Shown one piece after another: positions 1 through 11,689 of a stretch of DNA of 64,000 nt. The stretch spans positions 62,001 through 126,000 of the forward strand of contig QRFJ01001020.1 in NCBI GenBank assembly GCA_006176705.1, read 5' to 3'. The translations under genes were made by a program, and so were the position numbers. The notes beneath the pieces are model-generated. The model ran no database searches. It was not told where the DNA came from and saw nothing but the letters and a program-made list of their open reading frames with translations. The stretch is from Cocos nucifera (lineage: Eukaryota; Streptophyta; Magnoliopsida; Arecales; Arecaceae). The number at the start of each line of letters is the position of its first letter. Position 1 is the stretch's first letter.

Positions 1-429
1 AGTTGCATGTTTGATTCATAATCAATATGCAAGTAAAATAAACATAAAACTATTTTAGATCTAATCTAAATAGGTTCATGTAATTGAAACAGTTTCAATA
101 ATAATCAATCATAAATCTTTCTAGATCAAATCTAACATATTTACGATGATTAAAATTAAATTAAAATATTTTTAATTAGATCATAAAATTTTTAGATCTA
201 ATCTAAAATTGTATGATCAATATTTTAGATCAGCACGTACTAGGATAACCTATTCACTATAAGGGGTAAACCTTACATCAGGACAACCTTATGATAGTCC
301 ATGCAATCTAAAATATTTTATATATATATTTTTTAATTTTAATAATTATATTATAAATTATATCTAATCTAAGAAATAATCTAGATATGCATAAAAATTA
401 TGTAATAAAAATCTTGCTTTGATACCAAT
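1..429 (-). mobile_element. Ty1/copia element H, 5' leader (runs off left edge)
   Basis: This AT-rich stretch lies just inside the 5' LTR of a minus-strand copia element. A primer-binding site sits at 415-427 against the LTR start at 430, so the element's gag-pol must lie to the left, outside the window. Leader composition (repeated AGATCTAA-type words) matches the leader of copia element B near 48.4-48.8 kb. No coding sequence is visible. Confidence 0.75.
415..427 (-). other. Primer-binding site of copia H (initiator tRNA-Met type)
   Basis: On the minus strand this reads TGGTATCAAAGCA, one base from the usual plant copia PBS TGGTATCAGAGC complementary to initiator tRNA-Met. It is separated from the LTR end by two bases, the same spacing as in element B. 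Confidence 0.8.
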
Positions 430-935
430 TGAAGGAACCAGATCTAGGATTTTATAGGTAGATCTTGAAATATTTTTAAGATCTTACAGCGAAAGACTTA
501 AATAAATCTAAAATTTATTTAAATAACCATATAAATAGCTAGATCTCAGATCTATTACATGATTAAGATATGATATTAAATCAAAAATTAAAATCAAATA
601 AGAAAGAAAAAGATTGATCAAATCAACCTAGATCTACACTACATCAAATGTAGGTATAAAGTTTATAGATCAAATCTATTACCTGAGCAAGTTTAGATGT
701 TCTAACTTGCTGATCTAAGCTTGAGAATGAAGTCATGAGCCACAGACGCATCCGATCTTTAGGAGTCATCCACACGAGCCTACGATCTCTGATCTGAAGT
801 TTGATGCAGGAAATCAGCACAGCATGCTAGTACTGTACTGATCCTTCTTCGACGATCGATTCGATACTCCCTTCTTCAAAATTTAGAATATTCAAAATAT
901 GAGAAGAAAGATGAGAGTTTGCTGATCTGAGACTC
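430..935 (-). mobile_element. Copia H 5' LTR, portion left of the G insertion
   Basis: The LTR begins TGAAGGA on the plus strand, like the LTRs of copia A and B (TGAAGAAA, TGAAGGAA). It is interrupted at 935 by element G and resumes at 6552. The two portions add up to about 2.2 kb, close to the 2.28-kb LTRs of A and B. Confidence 0.7.
931..935. other. Target-site duplication of G, left copy (GACTC)
   Basis: GACTC directly precedes the TGATA start of element G and recurs directly after its TATCA end at 6552-6556. This proves G inserted into the H LTR and fixes both ends of G. Confidence 0.85.
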
Positions 936-1660
936 TGATAGGAACGTGATATTGTCGTTAAGACACCGTGTTTATTAGTTTAATTTGACTTCTTAAAATA
1001 ATTAAAAATGCATAGATAGCAGTGAGTCGGATCGAATCCACAGGAAAGATAGTATTTTTAAATTTAAAATCTTTGATTTTTAAAAAGAAAAAAATAAGAA
1101 TTTGAGTTTTTGGAATCAAAAATGAAGTTAAAAAATTAAAAAGCAAAAATTAAAAGGTACGAAAATTTAAACTTGGCACTAATATCTACTAGTTAGATCT
1201 TAGCATTTACTTGTAATAAAATAAAAAATAATAATTAAAGTATAGAAATTATAATAAAAATAAAGAGTAAGAAATTAAAATATAAAATAAAACTTTTATT
1301 AATTAAAATTTTAGAATTTAAATACATGGAATTTAAAAAGAAAAAAATAAAATAAAATAGCTTGATCTCTGATCTTGGATCGACATGGATGAAAAGATGG
1401 TGTAGAAGCCCGGCTCTTCTTCTCAGCACCCATTGCTTTGAAGTAGCCTTTATCCTATAGCCTAGCTTCACCTTGTACCAAAGCTTCATCTTGATCGGAG
1501 ATGTTGATTTCTGGAGGCTTGAGGTCCTTTTTATAGAGTTAGGAAGGTTGGATAGTTTTTTTCTGGGCAATGTGGGACTAAAGAGCTCTTTGATCATCAA
1601 AATATGAAGAAATCTGAGTAAAAATTGGATTTAAAAAAGTTTTGGATGAATTTTGCTATC
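936..1660 (-). repeat. G left (3') LTR, conserved part
   Basis: This aligns with 4954-5670 almost base for base, including the shared TAAGACACCGT segment near the outer end. The match breaks down near 1655, where the right copy continues into about 880 bp of U3 sequence not seen here, so this LTR is rearranged or truncated. Confidence 0.75.
1528..1535 (-). promoter_or_regulatory. TATA box in G left LTR
   Basis: Minus strand CTATAAAAAGG, a strong plant TATA context, at the same place in both G LTRs (compare 5537-5544). Confidence 0.6.
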
Positions 1661-2726
1661 AATAGCTACTTTTATCTACTTTTATCTCTGATTTGTCTAA
1701 TAGTTAGATAGTAAAAATTTTGTTACTTTTATCTCTGATTTGTCTAAACTTTCATATAGAAAAGTATATTGCTACTTTCGCCCTTCATTTATTGATTTTT
1801 CTTTTTACATTACCCACTTTTTGATGCGAATATCATTGATTACTTAGGCAACGAGATCCAATTACTTGGTGAAAAACCAATATTTTTTTTTAACGTTGTA
1901 CCACTATTGAGTGTCTTAACTCCTTAAGCTTTTTATTTGATCCATGTAGTGAGTTTTAAGCCAATGACTCCCAAATCAGTTGGCTTTAGGGCACTAGGTA
2001 TAGAATACCCCTCGAGCTTACTAGCTCGAATCAAATAGGCTACGAGTTAAGACTAGCTTTACAATGAGCTTCTTTATTCTTTCCATCTTTTGATGCAAAA
2101 CTCAATGCTTGCTTAGGCAAAGAGGTTCGGTTACTCAGTGAGAAGTACTTAGAAATTATTTTATTAAAATAATTTTTTTATATAAAGAAACGTATAGTTA
2201 TCCTATACAAGCTTATAAAAAGTAGACTTTTCTTTGATGCTAGTAGAAGTAATTAGAAATGCTCCAAGAAAATACTTTTTATGTTCTAAACTTAACTCTT
2301 TATTGAATTTTCTTAATACTTGATTCCTCAATATCTCACAGATTCTCTGGTCTATGTATTAATTTTTTTTAAAAATGCTTAGTTTAATTTAATTCTTAAG
2401 CATAATCAGGTGTCTAAATACTAAATACTAACTTTTTGAGGACTTAAAATTTTAAAATTTTTATTTTTCTCCCTCCCAACTTAATCGACATTATCCTCAA
2501 TGGAGAAAAAAAAATAAAGAATGTAATAAAGAATATGGAAGAATACACCTAACTCGGTATATTTTTGGTCCAGCACATGCCTTTGAAAATTTGAGCTCTC
2601 CCTCCAACTTATTCAAATTATTCTAAAAAAATAAATTAAAAAGATAAATTAGATAAAAACTAAATATTGGGTTGTCACCCAATAAGCGCTAAGTTTACCG
2701 TCTTCAATCAGACACAATGCAGCTTA
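1661..2726. other. G 3' region without genes
   Basis: AT-rich decayed sequence. Two related segments of roughly 60 bp (about 1817-1880 and 2087-2150) share a GATGC...TTAGGCAA...TACT(T/C)(G/A)GTGA pattern. Purine-rich minus-strand tracts at about 2463-2480 and 2601-2615 are candidate polypurine tracts. At 2667-2682 TTGGGTTGTCACCCAA can form a hairpin of a kind common in the 3' part of plant Athila/Tat elements. Confidence 0.5.
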
Positions 2727-4080
2727 CTATCCTATGTTGAATATTAGATTGATAAATTTCAATGATTTTGGATTGCTAATCTTAGAAAGTTGATTTATAA
2801 TCCCATTATTGATATATTCATTATTAATTAGGAGAATATAATTTATAATCCCATTCTCAGACCCATGTTTATTAAGAATTTCTCCTATTCGTTCTTCTAA
2901 AATGCTCATGAATTGAGTTTTTGTGTTAGGAGTTAAGTTTGATTCAATGGATGTTGGAAGGGTGACTAAAGATGATTTTAATTCTGAAGGTAAATTAATA
3001 TGATCTTGTTTAAATAACTTCATTGATATTTTATTACATGTCTCTTGATTTTTGTAAGAAGAACTGGCTTCTTGGGTTGAAGAAAATAGGACATTAGGTT
3101 TATAAGTCTTGGGTAAATTATCTATTCTCTTTTTTTCTATGTCTATCTCATTTAAACTGAAACTAGCATCAGTACTAATTTTTGGCTCGGGTTCTTCTAT
3201 GTGGTTAGTCTCAGTACTAACTAGTTTCTCTAAATTTTTATGTTGGCTAGCATCAGTACTAGCCTCTCTCACCTGATCTTGGTATGGGTCCATAAGAATC
3301 CTATAGCTTTTAAGTTCAGAAATTACTTTGGCATTCTCTAATTGGGAATTCTTAAGTGAGACATTAAATTGATAACTTGGTCCAAGTGGTTGGTGGACAT
3401 TAGGTGGGTTGTTTGAAATTGATAGGCTCAATAGTTGATCTAGTTCTCTCCTCATGTTAGATTCAGCTAATTATTCAATTTGAGCTTCTAGCTTAGCGAT
3501 AGATTGCTGTTAAGTCAGAATCAATTGTTGAAGTTGATTAAATCAATCATTGGCTAGATTAGTCTATTGAGGTGGATATGAGGGCAGATTATGATATGGT
3601 GGCTGGATAAACTGACTAGGCTGGCCATTATTATAGGTATAGTTTTGGTATTGGGGCCTATTTTGATAGTCTTGGATAGGTAAAATTTGGGTTTGAGCCT
3701 GAGTCTGTTGGGATGTCCAAGAAAAATTATGGTGGTTGCTCCAATCTGAATTATATAAATTTGAAAATGGGTCATTAATCAATTTGCAGTATCTTTGAGT
3801 AGCTTGAACTTATTCTTGGATAAAATATGAAAATCGTGCAGTCATAGGATATTCACTCACATGATGGGTTGGGCTAGCATAGATTGAATAAATCTCCTAA
3901 TAATTAGAAGATGATGTGAATTGTGTAGAAGATTGTTGACCTAGGATTAGGAGTTGATCTATTTTCTGAGCAAGAAGGTCAACTTTATCTAATTTTTGAA
4001 CTATTAGATTCAGATTAGCCATTTGATTATTATGATTGGGTTCAACTAGATCAGATAAAGTAATTTCCTACCATATATGT
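2727..4080 (-). pseudogene. Gag C-terminal remnant of G
   Basis: Reading down the minus strand, a broken frame begins near 4080. It contains a segment of the form NDPFSNLYNSDW followed by NFSW (about 3780-3720), typical of the C-terminal part of Athila/Tat gag proteins (usually N-P-G-W-R-N-H-P-N-F-S-W). A Q/N/P-rich stretch follows, then a Q-rich segment (about 3540-3460) and a 242-codon acidic, serine-rich tail ending at 2727. At least three stops or shifts interrupt it near 3900, 3810 and 3560. It would have packaged element RNA. The N-terminal gag half is not recognisable. Confidence 0.65.
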
Positions 4081-4953
4081 ATTAGTGCAACCCTAACATA
4101 TTGCTCAAATTTTTTTTTTTATATTTTCTTTTTATATTATTTATTATTTTATTATATTAAAAGTTAATTATTTTATTTATTAATTAAATTAAATTATTAT
4201 TTTAAATATTTTTTTAGTTAGTTTAATTTAATTTTTATTTTATTTTATTTTATTTTATTTTTAGAGGAGTAAGGAGAAGAAAGAAAGAAGAGTTCTAAAA
4301 AAGAGGTCCTAAGGAGTTCTAGAACTAAGAAGAAAGAGAAGAATTAGGTTTAATTAGATTTGATGTTGGTTAGCAATTAAATTGATCAATCAATCCTGAC
4401 TAAGAGTTATCCTAGATCTAGATAGCTCTTAACTGCCAAGGTTACCTTCAAACCCTCCAAGTGTAGGATTAGCTAATCAACTAGCCAGGTAAGTGTAAGG
4501 TCGGTGGGAGTCCCCCCGTTGCTTGCCTTAGACACCAATTATGCTTGGCCAGGTAAGCGAACGGAATCAATTAGAAACCACCTTCCTTCGGGCCCAGTCA
4601 TTCTGAACTACTTTCCTAGACACCAGTCAAATTGACTTATCCTAACCCGGTTCAACTCTTAGGATTCCTTGTCCTATTGAGCTCGAGTTTCTAGGGTTGA
4701 TGTCTAATTGATTTTAATTTAAAGACTTAGGTCAATGTAGGATGCTGGTTGGTTGTTTGTGGGCCAAGGAAGGGTGATCAAATTCCCATCTTACCTTGTT
4801 TAATTGGGTTATGCCCTTAATTTGGTTTAATATGAATACGCACAAAATATTTTTAGTCAAAGGATTCTATGCAATTTAAATTAGATGCATGCAACTAATT
4901 GAATTCTGAAAGGCTTACCTTGCCTCCAGCAATCATCAAAAAAAAAAAAAACT
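4081..4953. other. G leader with (TTTTA)n repeat
   Basis: A very AT-rich part (about 4110-4262) ends in a short TTTTA pentamer array (about 4230-4260). A more GC-rich leader follows. The sequence just inside the right LTR, on the minus strand after a T-run, could be a decayed tRNA-Asp-type primer site (GATTGCTGGAGG compared with CGTTGCCGGGG); this is weak. No gene is seen. Confidence 0.45.
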
Positions 4954-5536
4954 TGATAGAAACGTGATGCTGTCATTAAGACACCGTATTTATCAGTTTA
5001 ATTTGACTTCTTAAAATAATTAAAAATGTATAGATAGCAGTGAGTCGGATCAAATCCATAGGAAAGGTAGTATTTTTAGATTTAAAATCTTTGATTTTTG
5101 AAAAAAAATTTGAGTTTTTGGAATCAAAAATGAAGTCCAAAAATTAAAAATAAAAATTAAAAGATGCAGAAATTTAAACTTGGTACTAAGATCTACTAGT
5201 TAGATCTTAGCATCTACTTGCAATAAAATAAAAAGTAATAATTAAAGTACAAAAATTGCAATAAAAATAAAGAGCAAAAAATTAAAATATAAACTAAAAT
5301 TTTTATTAATTAAAATTTTAGAATTTAAATACATGGAATTTAAAAAGAAAAGAAAATAAAATAAAATAGCCTGATCTCTGATCTTGGATCGGCATTGGTG
5401 AAAAGATGGTGTAGAAGCCCGGCTCTTCTTCTCAGCATCCGTTGCTTTGAAGCAGCCTTTATCCCATAGCCTAGCTTCACCCTATACCAAAGCTTCACCT
5501 TGACCGGAGATGTTGATTTCTGGAGGCCTGAGGTCC

Positions 5537-5544
5537 TTTTTATA
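5537..5544 (-). promoter_or_regulatory. TATA box in G right LTR
   Basis: Minus strand CTATAAAAAGG. Transcription would start roughly 30 bases further down the minus strand and run through R/U5 into the gag remnant. Confidence 0.6.
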
Positions 5545-5994
5545 GAGCTAGGAAGGTTGGATAGTTTTTTTCTAGGCAATGTGGGACTAAAGAGCTCTTT
5601 AATCATCAAAATATGAAGAAATCTAAGTAAAAATTGGATTTAAAAGAGTTCTAGATGAATTTTGCTACTTTGGATAAAATCTAGCTATTGATAGAAATCC
5701 AATGGATCAAAAATCATCAAAATTGAATGTGTATCAGCCCAGATCAGGTCGGATTAAATTCTGGCCGATCGTGCTTTGATGGAGGAAATCTGATCGCAAA
5801 TCATGCTTCGGGAGTCCTGATCATCGTCGAAAGTGTTTTGGACCATCGGATCATCTCCTGGATCGAGCGCTACCATCCGATGGCAATCCAAGTGAAATCA
5901 GAAACCAAATCAGAGTTGGAATAAATCCTGACCGTCCGATCTTGACCGCAAGCAACCACAGCCGTCTGATCGCGTAATTACTATTCCCATGGAC

Positions 5995-6000
5995 CACGTG
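5995..6000. promoter_or_regulatory. G-box CACGTG in G LTR U3
   Basis: Palindromic CACGTG inside CCACGTGG, about 450 bp upstream of the LTR TATA box on the minus strand. G-boxes bind bZIP/bHLH factors and are common in stress- or light-responsive plant promoters; a role here is inference. Confidence 0.4.
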
Positions 6001-6844
6001 GATCGGCCGCACCACACACCACAGCCAATCAGCGCTCTTGTCGCTGAGTGAAAAGACCAAAATATCCTATGAGCCGCGATAAATTTTCGTAGACCCTTTA
6101 AGGGTCTAGGTCCGCCACGTATCGCGCCTTGATTCGTCGGTTTCTGCTAAGCTGACAGTCCACGCCTGGATCATGGACCAGTTGATGGCTTTAATGGCTG
6201 AGTTGGCTTTGATGGCTTGGCTTGGCTTGGTGGCTTGGCTTGTGGAGCCGGCTGAGCCATTTTCTTTTTTTATTTAATTTTTATTTATTTTATTTTTTAA
6301 AAAATTCATATCTTTTCTGTTTTAGCTTCGTTTTACTCAAAATTTATTTTGTTGTAATCAAAAAAATTAGCTCTTTCCATTGATAATAAAATTTTATTTT
6401 TTAATTTTTATTATTTTTTTAATTAATTTTCTAATTAATAAAAATATGAATTTCTCAAAACTTATATATAAATTAATTAATAATTTTTAAAAATTAATAT
6501 AAATTAATTAATAAATTAATATTTTTATTGGTGAATTTATGATACTTATCAGACTCTCTCAAAAAACTCAAAAGAAAGGAGGAGAGATTGAAAATAAAAT
6601 AGTCCTAGAAGAAGATCATCTTCTTCTTCTCTTTTCTCTCACCTAGATACTGAGTTTGGTGCCTATGAAACCCCCATGCCCAAAGACCCTCTTTCTCTGA
6701 TTTTTGCACACCCCAAATCTCTCCTAAAGCTCTATATTTCATGAAAAAATTAGAATAAAATTCATCAAATAAATAGGGAAAAAGAAGAATCCAAGTTAGG
6801 TCAAATTTCTAGACTAGGAATATCCAAACATAGGAAGTTATTGG

Positions 6845-6865
6845 GGCGCCCAACTCTTGGGCGCC
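6845..6865. repeat. Perfect hairpin in copia H LTR
   Basis: Nine-base perfect stem (GGCGCCCAA with TTGGGCGCC) around a three-base CTC loop. Confidence 0.7.
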
Positions 6866-7177
6866 TCGTCCATAATTTTTGGCATGGACCAGCAAGGGAG
6901 GGTGCACATAAAAAAAATTATTTTCATGAAATAAGAGAAGAATTAATTAAAAGAGGGGGCGGCACTCATGGAAAGATGTTTTGGTCAATAAGGATTCTAT
7001 CTCATAGAATCCTAAGCAAAACTAATTTCTCTTTTGACTTGGTTTTCCACCTAACTTCCAAATATAACTTGGAGGGAGAAAGGAGGCATGGAAATCAGGA
7101 AAAAAGAGATTTTCTATGAAAAATACCTAAAAAATAGGTATGAAGGGCATTGGGACCAAGGTGGCGCAAGGAGATAG

Positions 7178-7202
7178 GGAGTCCTAGTCGCACTAGGACT
7201 CC
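7178..7202. repeat. Perfect GGAGTCC hairpin in copia H LTR
   Basis: Eleven-base perfect stem (GGAGTCCTAGT with ACTAGGACTCC) around CGC. The GGAGTCC...GGACTCC core recurs in the LTRs of copia A and B. Confidence 0.7.
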
Positions 7203-8307
7203 TATTTTGACTTGATCGAACTAGATCTTTTAACCAAATAAAATCAAGATTAAATCAACCCAATTAAATAAGATCCTAACTCATTTAGAAACTTAATTAA
7301 ATTAGATTTAATTAGATTTAATTTTAATTTATTTTCTAATCAAATTAGAAAATTAGGTTAATTCGAATCCTAGTTAGACTAGGACTAGTTCTTCTTTGCA
7401 CTTAGCTTATCCAATAAATCAATTGAACTTGATTCAATCAAGTCCAAACCAAATCTAATTAAATCATATTTAATTAAACTTAATCTCAGCCTATTGGCTT
7501 AATCAAATTAAGCTAATTAGCAATTCAATTGCTAATCAATCCTTCTGCAATACTTGCACTAGATTAAACACCAATTGTATTGATTGTTTAATCCTAGAAC
7601 GATTCTTAATCGTTGATCAACCATCTGATCAGATCATAAGCTATAATGTGTGTGACCTCATAGGTCCAAACCTAAGCTGGTAGCATAGAAATAAATTTCT
7701 ATACCAATCGAAGTGACCATTTAGCAATGATATCTGACGGTCGGATAGGTTGAAGGTGTAGAACACCATCCTTAGAACTCTTGCGGATATAGTTTCCATA
7801 TAATTCATCCCCTTGACCATAGTGCTCGTAGGACACATCAGAGTTCAATTGTCAACTCTGATCAAGTTGTCCACATTGTATTTCAAAATACTCTGATGTG
7901 CTCGTAGGACACTCTGATGTATCCATATATCTCACCTATATGCTATACCAGTGTCTCCATACATCTTAGTTAAGAGGACAACCAACCTATATGGCATATA
8001 GTAACCTATGCTCGATAGATGCTGTCATCCTAATTAATAGCCTATCATTTGGTAGTAAATAAATTTAAGGACTAATCAATAAATCCTCTCTTTATCAAAA
8101 CTAAATAGTCCTAAGGACTTCATCAGAACAATGGAGTTCATTAGAAGATGTAAACTTATGATGAAAAAGATGTCAAAATATTTTTTATTAATTAATAAAT
8201 CAATTATAATATCTTAACTATCAATAGGCTGATGATTGACTTTGAGACATAATTTCCAATAATTTTATGCATACCTTGGCTGATCGTGATCTTTCTTTGC
8301 TGCAGAA

Positions 8308-10515
8308 ATGGATACCGATGCCATAGAGAGGCTCGCCAAGGGCCTTTATGCCCAGAAGAAAAGAAAGGGGAAGGCCCCAGGCAAGATCTCAAAATGAGCA
8401 AAGATCGGTGCCTTCGACCCTATGGCTTCTACCACCATCGATGCTACTCCCAAGGTTTGCCTGGTAGACGAGGCCATCCCGACTGACTGTGTCAACATCA
8501 TTGAAGGAGAATCTCTTCCCCCCCGAGCCTACGAATCTCCCCTCCGGGGATCGTGCACCCGATCCCTCTGCTGGCAAAGAGAAGGAGAGGAGAAAGAAAA
8601 AAGCGGCCATCGTGAAGAAGGCTTACAAAGTGCGCCTGAACGAGCCCGATCGGGGCAATAATGAAGACCAAGGGGCGGACCCATTCAATAACCCGAACAT
8701 CATTTGGGATTTAATTGACAGGTTCGCTCTACCAAAGGAGGTGGACCACTTGGCCGACCTTGACCAGAGGTAGTTCATCTGGGAGTCTCTCGGGACTGTC
8801 CTTTGGATAATCATCTCGCCATACTTTTTTTTCATTTTTTCATTCTTTCTTCCTTCACCTTACAGCGATCTATTCATGGTAGTCGGGCCACCACATGCTT
8901 ACCCACCTCAAGAGGGCAAATTGCCTGAAGGTAGAGGTGTTGAAGGTCCGAGAAGACCTTCAAGCTGAGATCAATCGCCTTCAGGCGATGGCTGCCAAGG
9001 CTGAGCACCTCATGGGGGAGAAGATGGTGGAAAGTGAGAGCTTGCACAGTGCACTTCGAAAGGAGGAGTTCGTCTTGGCCAGACTTAAGGCAGCATTGGC
9101 TCTAGAGGAAGAGGAGAAGAAATAAGCCAAGCTCAAGATCACTGAGTTGGAGGCCCAATTGGCGAAGTCCATTTTGAAGGCAGCGGCCCAAACCATGGAG
9201 GAGTTCAAGACCTCCCCTAAAATGAAGGATCTAAACATCACCTTCAGCCAGAAGGCATTCATCAAGGGCTTCAAGCTCTGCAAAGGCAGGATAGCCCAGA
9301 GGTTCTCCGAGCTTGACCTTAGCTTCCTAGAAGAGGAGGAGGAGATTGATGAAGAAGCGGGACCATCCATCATCGAAGTAGTTCTTTCTTCTGTTGAGCC
9401 TGCTGTGGTGGCGTCCGAGCCTACCGAGAGCGTCCTAACTTCTTCTGCCACTGCACCCCCTGAGGTTGAGGACCTCGAGTAGTTGTATCTTTTTTTTCTC
9501 TTTTGACTTGCTTTATACTTGAAAGTTTCTAGTTAAATGAAAATAAATTCACTTTTGTCTATACCTTTCTTCACATTGGTGTTGTATCATATGTAATCCA
9601 GTATCCTCCCACCGACCAAGGTCGTAACCCACCATCTCCAATCGACGTCGATCCCTTATCTCAGAGAGTCTTGCTGAAGCCTTTGATAAAGAGCTTGAAG
9701 AAGAAAGTCCATCATCTGAAGAAGAAGTTGAAAAAAATGGAGGATGACCTTTGGGCTTCTCAGAAGAACGCCTCGAAGGTGACCAAAGAGATCACTCGCC
9801 TCCAAAACTTACACATGAAGGACACAGCGAGCTTCGGCATCCAAAAGGGTAACCTCGAGTTTGCTAAACTCCAAAAAAGTGCTAGTGACAAGTCTTGGGC
9901 ACTAATGGCAAAGGTTAGCTCCTTTGAAGCCAATCTCAAGAAGGCAAAGAAAAAAATTCATCTCTTGGAAGGGAGCTTGCCATGGTCTATCGATGAGGCC
10001 TAGTACGATTGGGATTGGTCCAAAAAATTCTCTTAGCCTCAGAAGCAGCTACAAGATACTAAGAACTGGCATAATAGCTATTGAATAACCTGGGCAGAGA
10101 AGATGTCTAGGCTCGAAAGTGAGTTGAAGGCCACTAGAGACGAGGCTTCTTACTTCCAGGGACTATTATACAGCAGTCGGCAGGCCGGTATAAGTGGTGA
10201 GTCGGAGAAGATTGCCTTCCTAAAGAGGACCATCGACGAGCTCTTAGAAGTGGTCGGGGCGGAGAAGGTCGAGGTCCATCGGTTGAAGCTCTAGCTGATC
10301 TGCGAGCATCAAGCCATGAAGGATGCGGAGGCCGAGTCCGAAGTCCTACGAAAGTAGCGACGGAAGTCTGAGAGCAAGTTCGAACATGCCAATAGGATGT
10401 ATATAGATGGTTTATACAAAAAGGAAGAACTTGAGGAGGAGATCTTCAGGTTGAAGCAGGCCTTAGTGATGGCTAGGGTCGACAGCCCGAAGTCTGAAGA
10501 GTCTGGTCCATCTTA
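8308..10515 (+). pseudogene. Antisense coiled-coil ORF of Tat element E
   Basis: The first ATG (8308) follows a good splice acceptor (TTTGCTGCAG), suggesting an upstream exon. The frame encodes a basic N-terminus (KKRKGKAP), a linker with a DLIDRFALP segment, then long Lys/Glu/Leu-rich helices (about 8900-9370 and 9670-10,290), acidic stretches and a final coiled coil. Frame changes near 8490 and 8890, a stop at 9123-9125 and further stops near 10,300 and 10,355 break it; the 9,480-9,670 break may be an intron. It runs opposite to E's gag-pol. Tat elements often carry such an antisense ORF of unknown function. I recognise no enzyme domain; a structural or nucleic-acid-binding role would be a guess. 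Confidence 0.6.
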
Positions 10516-10934
10516 GGACTTGGCCCTTTTTTCTTTTTTCTTTCTTTTCATGTCATCGGTTTCATCGACCTTCATCTTGCTTGTAATAGACTTGTATAAT
10601 TAGTCTTGTCAACTTTCATTTTGCCTGTAACGAACTTAACATATGTAATAAAATAGTACCTTTCTTCATCATTGTTCGTCTTACATAAACTCAATGCTTG
10701 CTTGTGGCTTCATTTTTCTCACTTTGTCTTTCTTTTGTGTTATCTTTCGATGAAGTGGTTGTTGTGGATATCTATCTGAGGTTCTTTTTGTGGACCTAGG
10801 TTTGATTTTTCTTCTTTCATCTCATATGGTTGGGTAGTCGTAGGAGAAATACGTGTAGGATCGGTGATAGGATTTCTTCCTTCCCTTTGCTTTAGGTTAG
10901 GGGTTCGTTCAGGACCACTAGATGGGCCTTCCTT
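10516..10934 (+). other. 3' flank of the antisense ORF
   Basis: T-rich 3' untranslated-like sequence following the antisense ORF stop. A plus-strand AATAAAA at 10,647-10,653 would suit polyadenylation of that transcript. Confidence 0.4.
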
Positions 10935-11600
10935 TTCTTCTCGACTTAGGTTAGCAAAGTCTTCGAATTTACTCATGTTAGGATGAGGTTCTCCCCCTAT
11001 TCCTAACATGACTGTAGGGGCACATTAGGGCCATTGTCAGGGCTTCTCCCCTCAACTCATCTTAGGTCAACAAGATCTTCCACTTTGCTTATGTCAGGAT
11101 GAGATTCTTCTTCTATTCCTGATATGGCTGTAGGAACATATTAGGGCCATTGTCAGGATTTCTTTTTTTATCTCGTCTTAAGTGAACGAGGCCTTTTACT
11201 TTGCTCATGTCAGGATGAGGTTCTCCTCCTATTCCTGATATGACTGTAGGGACACATTAGGATCATTGTTAGGGCCTCTTTTCTCATCTCGTCTTAAGTC
11301 AATGAGGCCTTCTACTTTGCTCATGTGAGGATGAGATTCTTCTATTATTCCTGACATGGCTGTAGGGGCATATTAGGACTGTTGTCAGGGCCTCTCCCTT
11401 CATCTCATCTTAAGTCAATGTGGCCTTCGACATTGCTCATGTTAGGATGAGGTCCTCTTCCTATTCCTAACATAATTGTAGGGGCATATTAGGATCGTTG
11501 TCAGGGCCTCTTTTCTCATCTCATCTTAAGTTAATGAGGCATTCGATTATACTCACGTTAGGATGAGGTCCTCCTGTTCCTAACATGGCTGTACTCATCA
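10935..11600. repeat. Six-copy tandem repeat, unit about 117 bp
   Basis: Copies start near 10,940, 11,058, 11,175, 11,292, 11,408 and 11,521. Each contains a CTTAAGTCAATGAGGCCTTC-like head, a TCAGGATGAGGTTCT middle and a CTGTAGGGGCATATTAGG tail. Spacing is 113-117 bp. It lies between integrase and the antisense ORF of E, the place where Tat/Ogre-type elements are known to carry tandem repeats. Confidence 0.85.
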
Positions 11601-11689
11601 CATGGTCAAGTTTGGAAGGTAATTCTCCACCATTATAGAAGTATAATAAAGATTAGGGTGTTAAAGTAAAGAGATTTTATTGCAACCAA

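Larger units (their letters stand above)
936..6551 (-). mobile_element. Ty3/gypsy element G (Athila/Tat type, internally deleted)
   Basis: This 5.6-kb element is bounded by TGATA...TATCA ends and 5-bp GACTC duplications. Direct repeats start at 936 and 4954 and share about 720 bp by eye. The internal part carries only a decayed gag remnant on the minus strand; I see no protease, RT, RNase H or integrase. The gag and a conserved TTGGGTTG...CCCAA hairpin in the 3' region fit the Athila/Tat group. It is a non-autonomous derivative nested in the LTR of copia H. Confidence 0.8.
4954..6551 (-). repeat. G right (5') LTR
   Basis: This 1.6-kb LTR runs from TGATA to TATCA. Its downstream part matches the left LTR. 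The U3 side (about 5670-6550) is complete only here. It includes a GC-richer block with a perfect G-box at 5995-6000 and a cluster of GGCTTGGCTT-like short repeats at about 6187-6250. Confidence 0.75.
6552..8261 (-). mobile_element. Copia H 5' LTR, portion right of the G insertion
   Basis: This continues the H LTR after the second GACTC copy. On the minus strand it starts TATTGGAAATTATG, a one-base variant of the TGTTGG start common in plant copia LTRs. It contains two perfect hairpins, at 6845-6865 and 7178-7202, related to those in the LTRs of A and B. Downstream on its right is element E. Confidence 0.65.

Noticed and set aside
1235..1600. 121-codon minus-strand ORF, with a similar one at 5340-5609
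   Set aside because: Both lie in the LTR of G, overlap the TATA box and R region, and are conserved only because the LTRs are direct repeats; no protein feature.
5727..6060. Overlapping ORFs on both strands in a GC-richer block
   Set aside because: Within the U3 of element G; no recognisable protein and no second copy in the left LTR.
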